64,000 bases of DNA from Halichondria panicea (taxonomy: Eukaryota; Porifera; Demospongiae; Suberitida; Halichondriidae). Where the stretch lies: assembly GCF_963675165.1 (NCBI RefSeq), contig NC_087385.1, positions 6,087,912 to 6,151,911 of the forward strand, given 5' to 3'. Shown here piece after piece: positions 53,915 through 64,000 of the stretch; positions within the stretch are counted from its first letter, which is position 1; every line of letters begins with the position of its first letter. The notes under the pieces are model-generated. The model was not told the origin of the DNA. It ran no database searches and saw only the letters and a program-made list of their open reading frames with translations. The translations under genes were made by a program, and so were the position numbers.

Positions 53915-55183
53915 TTAGTTGGCAGACATCAAAGTAGACTGGAACAGAACTGACTCGGTGAATTCTTTCTCGAGATTCAAGTCTAGGCGAGGGGGTGACT
54001 GGCTATAAGCAAAGCTGCCCTGACTGTTATTGTATGGCACACTTTTTTCGGGCTCAAGAGTGTCATATTCTTCGTTGTGATTTCCAGAGTTGAGTTGATC
54101 GTACATTGGTGGTGGTTGAGAATCTTGACTGTTTGTGGCAGGTTCGTTGGAGATGAATTGGTCATTCTGATCCTCGATAAAATCAGTGGTCACCACCTGC
54201 ACCATAGGGACTTGTTGCTCAACAGGGGGTGGTTGAAATACCTGGCTAGGTTCGGTTGGAGAAACTTCGGGGGGAGCAAATTCCTCTTGATAACCATTAT
54301 TAGTAATATCCACAGTGGCTTGGATCTGTACCGTGTGTGCCATGTGTAGTTGCTCATGAGCTGAGGATGGCTCGATGGCAGACGGTAGAGGAGAGATAGA
54401 TGGAGAGGTGGGGGGAGTGTTCAGGGAAGTTTGAGGGATACTTATCATCTTGAATGTCGTTTTTGGCTTTGAAATTTCGTGCTTTGATTTCTTCGATTGT
54501 GAGGATTTTCGCTTGACAGCCTGTCCATCGGCCTCTGACCTTCCCGCTGATGTGCCCAGCCCAAAAAGTGCTGCAAGGATGTCGCCCTTTGTCTTCTCAA
54601 TCTCTAGACATTCTTCGATTGCTTGGGTGCCTTGAATGTGCTGAAAATTGCAAGGCTTTGAAATCATTTCCTTCCGGAATCGAGCAGGTTGAGCAACACT
54701 CTCAGTGGAAGCTGGACCTTTCTTCCCGTCATCTCTCTGTCTCTCTTGATGCCAGGTGGTGTATACTGTATTGAGCTCACACGCTTGTTCCTTAGACGAG
54801 TATAACATGCCCATAATCACATTGACTTCACTCAGCGCGAAAACTTGGAAATTATCAGCCACAGCGGTGTATTCACAATTTGGTGCTAACTTTGACTTCC
54901 AGACCAAGACTCCATAATGAGCATTGTATAGACATAGGTTCATGGACCACATGTACTTTCGGCCGTTTTTATGCAGCTCACGATTCCTCAACAAACACGG
55001 TACTCCCGAAGTGACGTACTGCCACTGAATTTCTTGGAGATTCTCAACATATTTTGAAGCAAATACATGGACAGCACATTCGGCTACTTTGTTCTCAGCA
55101 TTTCGACTTGAAAGTGAAAACTGGATTCTTTCTATTAAGTCTTTGGTTATTGTGATATTTGGTACATTAATGAACTCAGACAT
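53915..55183 (-). CDS. EVH1 (WH1) plus CRIB-like protein without VCA domain, single exon
   Basis: A 422-residue frame without introns. Residues about 30-150 resemble an EVH1/WH1 domain: WQYVTSGVPCLLRN, then MWSMNLCLYNAHYGVLVW, then NFQVFALSEVNVIMGMLYSS, in the order of WASP and Ena folds. Around residue 175 comes a degenerate CRIB motif (ISKPCNFQHIQGT), which in WASP binds Cdc42 or Rac. Next are a short hydrophobic helix (GDILAALFGLG), a Lys-rich patch (VKRKSSQSKKSKHE), and a long Ser/Pro/Gln-rich tail with TPPTSPS and QPPP runs. The C terminus has no WH2 or acidic-tryptophan VCA segment, so it should not activate Arp2/3 directly. EVH1 and CRIB assignments are by pattern only. An adaptor or competitor of WASP is a possible role. 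Confidence 0.65.
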   Translation of the reverse strand: MSEFINVPNITITKDLIERIQFSLSSRNAENKVAECAVHVFASKYVENLQEIQWQYVTSGVPCLLRNRELHKNGRKYMWSMNLCLYNAHYGVLVWKSKLAPNCEYTAVADNFQVFALSEVNVIMGMLYSSKEQACELNTVYTTWHQERQRDDGKKGPASTESVAQPARFRKEMISKPCNFQHIQGTQAIEECLEIEKTKGDILAALFGLGTSAGRSEADGQAVKRKSSQSKKSKHEISKPKTTFKMISIPQTSLNTPPTSPSISPLPSAIEPSSAHEQLHMAHTVQIQATVDITNNGYQEEFAPPEVSPTEPSQVFQPPPVEQQVPMVQVVTTDFIEDQNDQFISNEPATNSQDSQPPPMYDQLNSGNHNEEYDTLEPEKSVPYNNSQGSFAYSQSPPRLDLNLEKEFTESVLFQSTLMSAN

Positions 55184-55629
55184 CTTTGTAGAGAATTCAG
55201 GAGATTCTTTGTACTTGCAGTTAATAGTATGTTCTTTGCTGCAGTGGGAAAAGAAATGGTTAAAGTAAAGTATTGCTAGCAGCTATCAAACTTACCATGT
55301 ACATGCAGTTTAGTTTGCAGTTGACTCTCTGCAGCAAATCCACTGGCATAAAACGATCACACTAGCACTGTACTAGAAAGCACTGATAGGTAGATCTAAT
55401 CGTGTTTCGATACAATCTTCTTGGATTATAATTAGTTGTTCAGGAGGGGACTGCTGGAGTTCTTGCTCACTACTATCTCTTTGCAGTGAATGCACAATTA
55501 TCTTTTGCAATATCCGGTTATGATTTTGGCACATGCTTATTGGAAATGGGCGTCAACAAAACAAAGTAAAAACAGGTCATGATTGTAGTTTTTGTCTCTA
55601 TAAATTATATACAGAGCACAGAAATTAGT
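55184..55629. other. Short spacer with the EVH1-gene promoter
   Basis: About 450 bp upstream of the EVH1-CRIB start and downstream of the fused glucuronokinase stop. No gene is seen. Confidence 0.4.
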
Positions 55630-58600
55630 TCATTTTTGCTGTACAGGGGAATATACTTGCACATCACAAAACACGTATCCCTTCTGTTGAAATACTTTTT
55701 TCATTTCCAGCTGCATCGACAAAGAAAAAAACACATCCAACAATTATCTTACACAATTTGTAATAAACTATACCTTCTTGTCTGCATCACTACAGATCCC
55801 AAACACAGCCCCTCCACTACCAGCAAACTTGCCACAGGAGCCGTGTGCTCGTGCTATCTCCACCATCTCTAGATTATCCTCCCCCAGGGCTTGGTCTCCG
55901 TAGATACGACGACGTGTGTCAAAGTTTTTGTTTATCAGAGTGGACAATCTTGGTACCACGTTAAATCAAGAGCAAAGTAAAAGCGCCAAAAATATACACT
56001 TACTGTTTAAAATTCTGCTCCTCAATTGCAGTCCTGGAATGGAATTAAAACATGCAGTGTCCAAAATGTCCACTGGACGTCATTAATTTTAGAGAACAAA
56101 CCTTGACTGATCCGTTAGATTGGCGAACTGTTTCATTGCATCCAACACCTCTTGATCACCTGCAATGGATTGTCACACATGACCTGTAGATATGTATACA
56201 TAGCCATGAACAAAGAACCTTTAATCCATCGCTCCTTCACAGTGCTGTGCATCTTTCCTAGAGAGAAAATATGTTAATTATTCAGGGCAGGCACACAAAT
56301 ACATTCACAAAGAAGCTGCTGAATTGACCACAGTAAAGAAGGTGAAGTTGTAGAAGCATTATCACACTCTCATCATGCACTTGTAGGGACTACTAACCCG
56401 AGTCACTGGGGTCTGACAGATAGGCTAGCCACAATGGAGGGAGCTTACATGGATTCAGTCTCTCATATGTTCCTGCAGGAGATAATTAACATACAGTCGT
56501 TTGTTTACCCTAGTTGTGGAACACGATGTCAAGTTGTGTTGCAAGACTGAACACAACATGGGAGACAAACCCACCGCCCACGAACTGAATGGTGATTGCT
56601 GTGTTCCTAATTAGCTACAAACCATAATTTAAACCAAAATTCGTGGGTCAGATTACAATGTCAGTTGGAGACTTACTGGGACAGAGGTACTTTCTTTGTA
56701 TTACCTTCTCTCCCAGCCAATAAAATACACACACAAACCATGTTTCTGCTTCTCCATTGTCTCTCGATCAAAATCCATACACACGAGTCCTTCGTACACC
56801 TGTAGTAATAGAGAAGAGCAGTTACACTACTGGGTCGAGTATTTAGAGGGTCACCTGAATCACTCTGTCTTGAAGGCCAGCTTGAATGTACAGTTCAGTG
56901 GTTTCAACTCCTAGTACAAAGTTGGGCTGTAATGGCAAGGGCATGTCCTGCAAACAAAACTTTGCCACCTCTCTCTCTATATTATTAGTTGACCGCTCAC
57001 TATCTCCGAGAGGTTGTAGAACTTCATTAAACATTTGAGGGTAGATGTAATGATAGCACTGCTCCCGGCCAGTCCCTACAAGAAGTTACAAAATGATGTT
57101 ATAATTACTCATGACAGGTAAGCGCCTCTTTAGCTCACTCACCACTTGTCTTGGGATATTGGTGTCGTAAGTCAGAGTGAAGTTTTTACGAGCCAGAGCA
57201 ATTCTGTCGAATGTGTGTGTACACACAAGACAATGATCTAGCTGCAGACTGATTTGTACGTGGTAACCAACCCATGCTCGGCACAGTATTGATAGAACTG
57301 CTTGCACGTTGCTTGCAACAAACGCAATCCTCCCAAATACCTGCAGCCAAACCATCATCAATAATAACATGAGAGAGACGAGTTACATACATATAATGCA
57401 CAGCTCACCCCTCCTTCCTGCTAACACCATAGAGGTCAGAGAGACTGCCAAACTCCGTGGGGTCATTGAGAGGGTGAGGGATGAGTTTCTGTGTATGCAT
57501 GATGACAGATATGGAGGTTAGTTAGCAGCAATACCCGGCCACACTTGCACTTGCCAATTTTGAGGACTCCACGATTGTAACCTCAGCCCAAAAGTTAGCA
57601 ATGGAGAAAGAAATGGTCTTCCCAAAGAAGCCGTCAGATGGATTTCCCATCAACCCTATCCTAGAGAGAGCTTAAAGTAATACGGAGAAGTAATTATATT
57701 CTTGCCTGGCGTAAATACGAAATGTGATGGGTGAAGCTTGCTCAGTGCTTTGCAACTGCTTCTGTTTGAACCAGGAAATCCACTTCTCATAGTCGGCCAG
57801 AGTCACCTGACCTATCAGTTGGAACCTCGTGGGCAGTTTCATACCGTACACAGTTCTCTTGGTCACCAGCCACGCCTAACAACGTGAGAGTGAGGTCAAA
57901 ACAATCATTGACTAATACAATCTTTGATGCTGTGTTACAGAAATGCTTTAAACCAAATTACAGAGTCCAAGTGCGCCATTATTATTATTACAACAATAAG
58001 TGTTACTAAGAATAGGACTCACCATGAACATTCCCAGGGCCCTCTTTGTTTTGTTGGTGTGCTGATCCGTGTACTCACTGACAAGTTTGAGTGAGTCTCT
58101 CTGAAGGCAATAGAACACGGGACTGGCCAATCGTGAGGTGGTCTCGTGAGACTGGGGCTTCTCAATAAACTTGGTGATTCTGGAGTGTAGTATAATAGAG
58201 AAGATCAATAATTAAGCTCCTCATTATAAACGCACTAATTTGTGCCTGTAAAATCGTCACAAGGGATAAAAAACAAATTTGACCCTGACCTTCCAGTTGG
58301 TACGTCAATCTCTACAATCCCTCTCTGCTCAGTGGATTCAGATTCAGGTAGCTCATAGTATATAGCCAGGTCTCCTTTCTGTGAGAGAGAGGCACATGGT
58401 TAGCAGTGTGAGCAACCACCAACAGCTTACCTTGAGCTTGAAGTAGTTACACACTTGACCAATGTCAAAATTGTGTCCAAAGAGCATATCACCAGCCACC
58501 TAAATATAATAAACAAATTAATGATTGGACAATAAGGCAGCATCTAAGTTGGTGTTCTCAACAGTAGTACATACCACCATGATGTCGTTGATTATATTCT

Positions 58601-59400
58601 TGCTTCGAATAGCCAACTCCAAATCACCCACTGCCCCTAGACTGAAGAGACAGTATGTAAACACCACGAGACTAGCTGTAGCAGCTTCAGCCCTTTTATG
58701 AGCGTGGGAAATCTGTTGTTGTGTCCATTAATTTAATTACGAGCTCTTTACAAGCACTTCACATGATAAATACAAGCCATTTTACAGTTCAGTGATATTC
58801 ACCTATTTTCTATGGTGGTCGATCCATCATTGATGATGTTATGCACTGGAAAGCTGTGAGCACTCGCCCACCTCTCATAGTGTTTGTACCTAGCAGTGCA
58901 TCTCAGCAGTTAACACAAAACCGTAATTACAGTATAAGGCGGAGGTGTATTGAAAAAGCTCTGAACATGACCTCCAATTTACCAAACCTGTTAGACCTTA
59001 CCTTGCAGCATTCGTAACTAGATACACATCGCTGAACTGCTGACGACTGTCAATATAACAGAGAGGGGTGAGGGGTGGACGACAAAATCAAAATCAAAAT
59101 CATGGTAATACCTCTGAAGGGCATTCCACCAGCAGTCCAGTATGGTGTCCCCGCTGCCTGAAGAGTCTGGTCTGGCCGGCAGGAGAGCCTTGGGGATTCC
59201 AATCAGGTGATCGTAAGCTCCACTACGATTCTCCTGCAACATGGACAGCAGGTAGCAATACAATATTAATGTCAATACAAACAACTTTATATCAACACTG
59301 CACTGCACTGCAGGTAGTAAACTCTAGCTAATGTAATGTGTACCAGTATTTGCCTCTCCAGAACAACTCCATGACCAGCTACAAGGATAATGCAAATCAT
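55630..59400 (-). CDS. Fused nucleotidyltransferase-glucuronokinase (bifunctional sugar-activating enzyme)
   Basis: Many small exons join in frame from the ATG at 59400 (MICIILVAGHG) to the TGA at 55630. The first two are 59344-59400 and 59112-59233; the last is 55630-55710. The N-terminal ~290 residues are a sugar-phosphate nucleotidyltransferase: IPKALLPA, VTNAARYKHYERWA, GAVGDLELAI, VAGDMLFGHNFD and ITKFIEKP in family order. The usual LAAGxGTRL loop is altered to VAGHGVVLER. The C-terminal half is a GHMP kinase closest to plant glucuronokinase: GLMGNPSDGFFGKTISFSI, FTLTYDTNIPRQ, GLAGSSAIITSTL, VAGLQDRV-like IQAGLQDRVIQVYEGL, and GKFAGSGGAVFGIC. The kinase would make glucuronate-1-phosphate and the transferase an NDP-glucuronate. 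Substrates are inferred from similarity. It is head to head with the GPR157-like gene. Confidence 0.82.
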
Positions 59401-59865
59401 TGGCTTGCTTGGAGGATGAAGTAGCTCAGTTCATGTCAGTGAGTTAGGGCTGGTGAAGTGGAGGGTAAGGATGGTTGAAGCATTAAAGCTACACAGCAAT
59501 GTGGGGTTTTCCCCTAACTGTAGCAGGACCAGCAGGGGTGGGGCTGAAACCACTGGGTTCTAAATAGAAACAAAAATTAATGACTTCTACAGTGTACCAC
59601 GTGAAGGACATGCAGCAGCGGTCTGGGTAATGATAACTAGTGGTAGAGTGTTCATACCACATTCTCAGGAGGATCACAGATCTCTTTGAAGTGACAAGGT
59701 AGCTATAGAGACGTGCCTCTGTTTGGTAAGTAAACTTCATTTTATATTAATAGGCTTTTAATTTAAGCTCTGAATACATAGTAGGCCTATGGACTTAAAT
59801 CTTGTTCAGGGACAACCATTTCCTTTTGTACTTTGCAGCACTGCTGAGATTGCTGAGATTAGAGA
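59401..59865. promoter_or_regulatory. Divergent promoter region, glucuronokinase fusion and GPR157-like genes
   Basis: 465 bp separate the divergent start codons. It should contain both promoters and leaders. No distinct motif can be named. Confidence 0.45.
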
Positions 59866-61197
59866 ATGCTTCTATCTATTCTGACCTCACTTGCTGCCAG
59901 GGGATCTGTACAGGCCAACAACACCACTGATGTGTGTGTGAATGGCAGTCTCGCCTACGCTCCAGACAGTATTCGTGTGGTGGTGGGTGTCACTTGCATA
60001 CTGTCCATGATCGGAGCTCTACTGATTATTTTCTCGTACATTCTAATTCGTGATATTCGTACCAAAGCGAGGGAGATCCTCGTCAACTTGTCACTGATGG
60101 ATTTTATGGCTGCTGCCGCCAATTTTTTCGGAGTTGTTACAAATTTCTCCAAATATAACAATGGTACTGATAGCGTTGAAGGGTATGTTTGTCTGATTCA
60201 AGCTTCCTTTGCCATGTATGGGACCCTCTCTTCAGTGTTGTGGACAATTTGTGTGGCAGTGTACGTGTTTTTTAGGATAATGCTGGAGAATTCCAAAGTA
60301 GCACAGAGATCGGTTTATGGCTTCTACGTTATATGCTATGGTCTTCCACTCATCATGACTCTGTGGTTCAGCCTCACGGGAAAGCTGGGTCTGGACACTT
60401 ATGGTGGATCAGGCTGGTGTTCTTTGAAGACATATGATAAACATGGAGTACCCAAACCTTTCAATGTGGTCATTGGCAACGATATTTGGATCTACCTGAC
60501 GATTATTCTTGTGCCTTTGATTTTCATCTCACTTCACTTCTACCTACGATATCAGGTATGTACATATGGGGGACTTTTTAGTATAAAATTTTTCAGTTTC
60601 TATTACTTTATTATTTACATACAGGTGAAGGCTGGCAAGACCATTTTGACTCAGAACGTGTCGAGTGCTGTTCAAAGTGTGGAGAGAAAGCTCATGTTGA
60701 TCCCCATCATCTTTATACTTCTGCGTATATGGAGCTTGCTTCTGGTTATAATAAAGGTTGAAATGGACATACCTCTCGGCTGTGTTGCCATTCTCTTCTT
60801 CCTACACATTGCGGTAAATATGTTAGTGCAATGCATTCCTTAATTTACTCAAGGGACTTGAAGAAAGAATTTTATACCAGTGTTACTTCATGTGTAGTAT
60901 TACTTTATGTATTCAAATATTTTTTCATACATGTAGGGTATTGGAGATTCTGGCCAAGGATTTGCAAATGCTATCCTCTTTGTTCTGTTCACTCCAAGAG
61001 TTCGACGATATTTCTTTCGCTTGTGTATTGGTTGTGAGCCATGCCGTCGACCGCAGGGGAATCCCCTGTTTGTTAAGAAGGCTCAGTATGGAAGTGTTCC
61101 CTCGGACCCAGACACTGACTATTCAGCAGCTACCGTCTCCGAAGCCTCGGCTATGAATGAACAGGACATTAAAAGCTTATTAGTCAATGCTTCTTAA
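59866..61197 (+). CDS. GPR157: GPR157-like seven-transmembrane receptor
   Basis: Three exons (59866-60555, 60625-60813, 60937-61197) join in frame and encode about 380 residues. The extracellular N terminus is short, with NNT and NGS glycosylation sites. Seven hydrophobic segments follow. Family blocks: DIRTKAREILVNLSLMDF at TM1-TM2, ANFFGVVTNF, a GWC motif in the second extracellular loop (GGSGWCSLKT), VERKLMLIPIIFILLRIWS at TM6, and GIGDSGQGFANAILFVLFTP at TM7. These match GPR157, a Gq-coupled receptor of the cAMP-receptor-like/secretin-like clade linked to cilia in vertebrates. The C-terminal tail is Ser-rich. TM2D3 starts 225 bp downstream on the same strand. Confidence 0.88.
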
Positions 61198-61421
61198 CTC
61201 ATTTCACAGCAATCAATTTCCCCTTTTTTCCTGTTTCGTTATAGTATCATAATGCAACTCAAATTATGTCAATTCTTGACTTGTTATTTTAAGAACAAGG
61301 CTGGAGTTAGCCTCTTTCACTAGCACTCTGGCAGTTGAATCGTTACAATCTCATTATCTAATTAAACGAATATGAACTGGCAAACCCCAGCTTATTTAAA
61401 AGTAATTTCGAAAGGATAAAA

Positions 61422-62147
61422 ATGGCAACACAAAGACTGTCTATTTCTAGAGTGCTCCAGTTCTGTGGCCGGCTATGGCTGCTCTGGTTCAAAGCCGCTC
61501 TCTGTATGTCCCTACTGAGCATCATGGCGTCTGTGATCCAAGTAGCCGTATCTCAAGACCTCATGGAGGTAGGGGACGACTATGGAAGTGGAGGCTTCCT
61601 TGATGACAATGCCAACTGCACAACTGTTGAAAACAACACCAACTGCACTGATATACCAGCCGATGGGCTTTGCTTGAACTGCACCTTTAATTTTGACTGT
61701 ATGTATGGGAGCAATACAACTGCAGAGTGTAGAGTGCCAGAGGATGTAGAGTGTGTGGTAAGTTAATTGAAGTATTTTATGTAGCATCTGCAAAGCCAGA
61801 TTTATTCCTGTAAGCTTTCGTACCCTCACACACCCACACCCACACCCACACACACACACACACACACCTAATGCAGGGAGAGCGGAGATTCAACCGTACC
61901 TTTATGTGCCAGTATTGCTACCAGCTAGAGGAGAGCGACTATTGTTGCTCATCCAACACCTCATGCAACGCCAGGGGGACCCCAACTGCCAACTACATTG
62001 CTAACTGCACCGCTAGGAACAGTGTCACCTGTCTCCGTAAGTTACATGTTCAATCACACACACACACACACGCAAACACACACACACACGCAAACACATA
62101 CACACGCAAACACACACACACACACACACACGCAAACACACACACAC

Positions 62148-62204
<57 letters not shown>

Positions 62205-62599
62205 ATGGAGCATATTGCTATTGTATATTCTTTAGCTAAACGAACGCCTGGTAGACTTTTAGTACGATTTTGGCTTACTGTAACTGATAATTGCCGTAAC
62301 TGTAGTTTAGTTTGTACACTAAGGTGTGTACATTATCGTTTTATCGTTTTACAGCTCCACGAATATTTCAGAAGCAGCTGCAATGTCGCTACTCCAATGG
62401 GTACAGCTGGTCCACGGCTATTCTACTTAGCTTCACTCTAGGGGGCTTTGGAGTCGACAGATTTTACTTGGAGCTCTGGGGGTCAGCTATTGGGAAGCTT
62501 ATATCATTTGGAGGGCTGGGAGTGTGGTCGATACTGGACATTATCCTCATTGGAACTGGCTATGTAGGGCCGGCAGATGGCTCTGTGTATGTGTTCTAG
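61422..62599 (+). CDS. TM2D3: TM2 domain-containing protein 3 (TM2D3/almondex), 246 aa
   Basis: Three exons (61422-61757, 61877-62036, 62355-62599) total 741 nt. Residues 1-45 hold a signal peptide or anchor (LLSIMASVIQVAVS region). The luminal part is cysteine- and N-glycan-rich: LCLNCTFNFDCMYGSN, then MCQYCYQLEESDYCC, then SCNARGTP. The C-terminal TM2 domain has two membrane helices around the signature GGFGVDRFYLE, followed by GKLISFGGLGVWSILDIILIG-type sequence (split here as GKLISFGGLG and WSILDIILIG) and GYVGPADGSVY. The order and cysteine pattern match TM2D3, whose fly orthologue almondex supports Notch signalling at the membrane. Both introns carry CA repeats next to the exons. Confidence 0.94.
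61828..61867 (+). repeat. CA microsatellite upstream of TM2D3 exon 2 acceptor
   Basis: (CACAC)n sequence ending nine bases before exon 2 at 61877. Confidence 0.9.
62054..62203 (+). repeat. Compound CA/CGCAAA microsatellite after TM2D3 exon 2
   Basis: About 150 bp of CA runs broken by regularly placed cgcaaaca units, starting about 17 bases into intron 2. Confidence 0.95.
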
Positions 62600-62601
62600 T
62601 C

Positions 62602-62632
<31 letters not shown>

Positions 62633-62637
62633 TCTAG

Positions 62638-62670
<33 letters not shown>

Positions 62671-62685
62671 TGTGTGTGTGAATAG
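62585..62685 (+). repeat. GT repeat with duplicated stop-codon segment at the TM2D3 3' end
   Basis: The segment tatgtgttctagtctgtgtg, holding the TAG stop, is repeated about 36 bp later within a GT microsatellite. The reading frame stops in the first copy, so coding is not altered. Confidence 0.85.
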
Positions 62686-63042
62686 AAGCTCATCATCCAT
62701 GTCTACGTACGTATGGTATTATACCATGCAATTTTTTGTGAATTTTAAGGTGTGTTAATTATTTTGTACACACTTGATTTATCATTTATACCTTAAACGA
62801 TCGTTACCTGTCATGTATTATCACATCATAATTAATTTGTACTATAAACGATCTTTACATGTAATGGCAATAATTATTAAGTAAAACTGATTTTTCCCTG
62901 AAATTGTGTTGAGGGGTACAAAAATTACTGTGAATTGTTGGAGTGTATATTTGGAACATATGCAACGTTGTAAGAGAATGGCAAAAGGAAAGTACAAAAG
63001 CAATAATCAAATACAATGTTGAGAAAAAAAACATAACACAAG
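62686..63042. other. AT-rich convergent spacer
   Basis: About 360 bp between TM2D3 and the gene at the right edge, which converge here. Two near-copies of taaacgatcgttac/taaacgatctttac occur near 62794 and 62843. No gene is seen. Confidence 0.4.
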
Positions 63043-64000
63043 TTAAGACACGTAGGTGGTATAGACTTTCTGTGGTGGAATGACCGGAGTGTTTCTTTGC
63101 AGCTGATTATAAAGCTGGGCACACACCCTCTCGTACTGGGAAGTGTCTCCGGCTAAATACTGCAATTGAATATTCGAGTAAGGAATGCTGCTGATGAGGA
63201 TCCTTAGCTGAACTCCCTGGTGCTCTAGAGTGAAGACACCATCGCTGTGTTGAAACGGAATGCCACAAGAGCTGAGTACTGATGACACATGAGATAGAAT
63301 TCCCTCGACTGGCATGTGTGGTTGTGGCTGAGTCGGATGCTGAATGTGACTGGGGAATGACTGTTGCAGCGGTGCTCCGTTGAATCGATTGTGTCCATTC
63401 GTATAGATTGCCTCCGATGGGTAACATTGCGACACTCCGTTGTGTTGACTCATAGTGGGGTTGGATGTCATCATCTGCTCTCTAGTAACTGTATTGCTCT
63501 CTGGCATGCTATTCTGATGACTAAAGGTGGGCATCTGAAGTTGGGTCAGCAGAGTGTGATGGTTAGAAGCAGACGTAGTGGGCTGGTCGGAATTCCTTCT
63601 CTTCAATAGATATGCCGTCAGCATTGTACTGTTTGTTGGCTCGGCACTCAATCGTCTATGGTTCTGCTTGTTCTCAAGAGTGGCTGTAATCCGAGCATGG
63701 AGGGTAGAGCTAATCGCAGAGCCTACTCTTCTTTGTCGTTGTTCAGCTACTTCGCTTAGTGCACTGCTCAGAGTACTCGAGTGAACAGTAACGGGTGTAC
63801 TGTTTTTCCTGTGGTTGAGCAGATGTTTGATGCTACTCTCCGTTCCCAGACTACTTCGCCTATTGGAACCCATTCTTGGACTAGGAGGACTGTGATGAGC
63901 GCTCACTGGCGTCGAATCTTCCGTCTGGTTCTCGGAAATACATTCCATTTCATGTATCGGGCTTCTTCCTCCGACTAGAGAGGATGAGCTGGTAGTGGAG
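63043..64000 (-). CDS. C-terminal part of a Ser-rich protein with a KA1-like end, leaving the window
   Basis: An open frame runs from beyond the right edge to a TAA at 63043 (about 318 residues visible). Most of it is Ser/Thr/Gln/His-rich with several basic phosphorylation or 14-3-3-type sites (SNRRSSLG, NHRKNSTP, LKRRNSDQP). The last ~75 residues are ordered: GVFTLEHQGVQLRILISS, then IQLQYLAGDTSQYERVCAQL. The strand-helix pattern and the AGDxxxYxxVCxQL ending recall the KA1 domain at the C terminus of AMPK-related kinases (SIK, MARK, MELK). The kinase domain would lie outside the window. A SIK-type kinase is a guess. No internal ATG need be the start. Confidence 0.55.
   Translation of the reverse strand, partial: STTSSSSLVGGRSPIHEMECISENQTEDSTPVSAHHSPPSPRMGSNRRSSLGTESSIKHLLNHRKNSTPVTVHSSTLSSALSEVAEQRQRRVGSAISSTLHARITATLENKQNHRRLSAEPTNSTMLTAYLLKRRNSDQPTTSASNHHTLLTQLQMPTFSHQNSMPESNTVTREQMMTSNPTMSQHNGVSQCYPSEAIYTNGHNRFNGAPLQQSFPSHIQHPTQPQPHMPVEGILSHVSSVLSSCGIPFQHSDGVFTLEHQGVQLRILISSIPYSNIQLQYLAGDTSQYERVCAQLYNQLQRNTPVIPPQKVYTTYVS

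Noticed and set aside
62025-62213. Cys-Val and His-Thr repeat frames in TM2D3 and USP regions
   Set aside because: They are translations of CA/GT microsatellites inside introns.

Overview
This window is nuclear DNA from an animal. It is dense with genes, each split by many short GT-AG introns. The gene set (Na+/K+-ATPase alpha, GSK3, ETS factors with Pointed domains, NFRKB, ASCC2, TM2D3, a GPR157-like receptor, TOM70) is metazoan. Three things make an early-branching animal, most likely a sponge, the best guess: spacers of 150-700 bp, divergent but complete orthologues, and unusual architectures such as a nucleotidyltransferase-glucuronokinase fusion and a free-standing Pointed-domain gene. 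The host assignment is inference.

Layout. 1-2.9 kb: gene-free, with a 62-bp tandem repeat and a decayed Penelope-type reverse transcriptase between two direct repeats. 2.9-8.6 kb (-): NFRKB. 8.8-9.3 kb (+): a 95-residue protein that is only a Pointed/SAM domain. 9.7-13.1 kb (-): an ETS factor with its own Pointed domain. 13.5-21.8 kb (+): Na+/K+-ATPase alpha in 28 exons (all mapped, 1021 aa), with two duplicated small secreted-protein genes inside one intron. 22.1-26.7 kb (+): TOM70, with a Tc1/mariner-type non-autonomous element in an intron. 27.0-29.2 kb (-): a filamin-repeat protein without an actin-binding domain. 29.9-33.5 kb (-): ASCC2. 33.6-35.9 kb (-): SLC2A13-like proton/myo-inositol transporter. 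36.3-36.6 kb (-): acyl-CoA-binding protein. 36.7-37.4 kb (+): RPS25. 37.5-38.9 kb (-): ribonuclease-inhibitor-type LRR protein. 39.4-43.3 kb (-): GSK3 (8 exons, 441 aa). 43.7-47.3 kb (-): SV2-like transporter with a pentapeptide luminal loop. 48.0-52.9 kb (+): USP2/21-like deubiquitinase (10 exons, 808 aa). 53.9-55.2 kb (-): single-exon EVH1 + CRIB-like protein. 55.6-59.4 kb (-): nucleotidyltransferase-glucuronokinase fusion. 59.9-61.2 kb (+): GPR157-like receptor. 61.4-62.6 kb (+): TM2D3. 63.0-64.0 kb (-): 3' end of a gene leaving the window, possibly with a KA1-like C terminus.

Several genes are arranged head to head over short spacers (NFRKB/Pointed-only, ETS/ATP1A, ACBP/RPS25, SV2-like/USP, glucuronokinase/GPR157), so shared promoters are likely. 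Two possible functional themes stand out. One is a Pointed-only protein next to a Pointed-ETS factor, like the Mae/Yan/Pnt logic of flies. The other is an inositol/glucuronate salvage theme: an inositol importer plus a fused enzyme predicted to turn glucuronate into a nucleotide sugar. Long CA/GT microsatellites lie at or beside splice sites in several genes.
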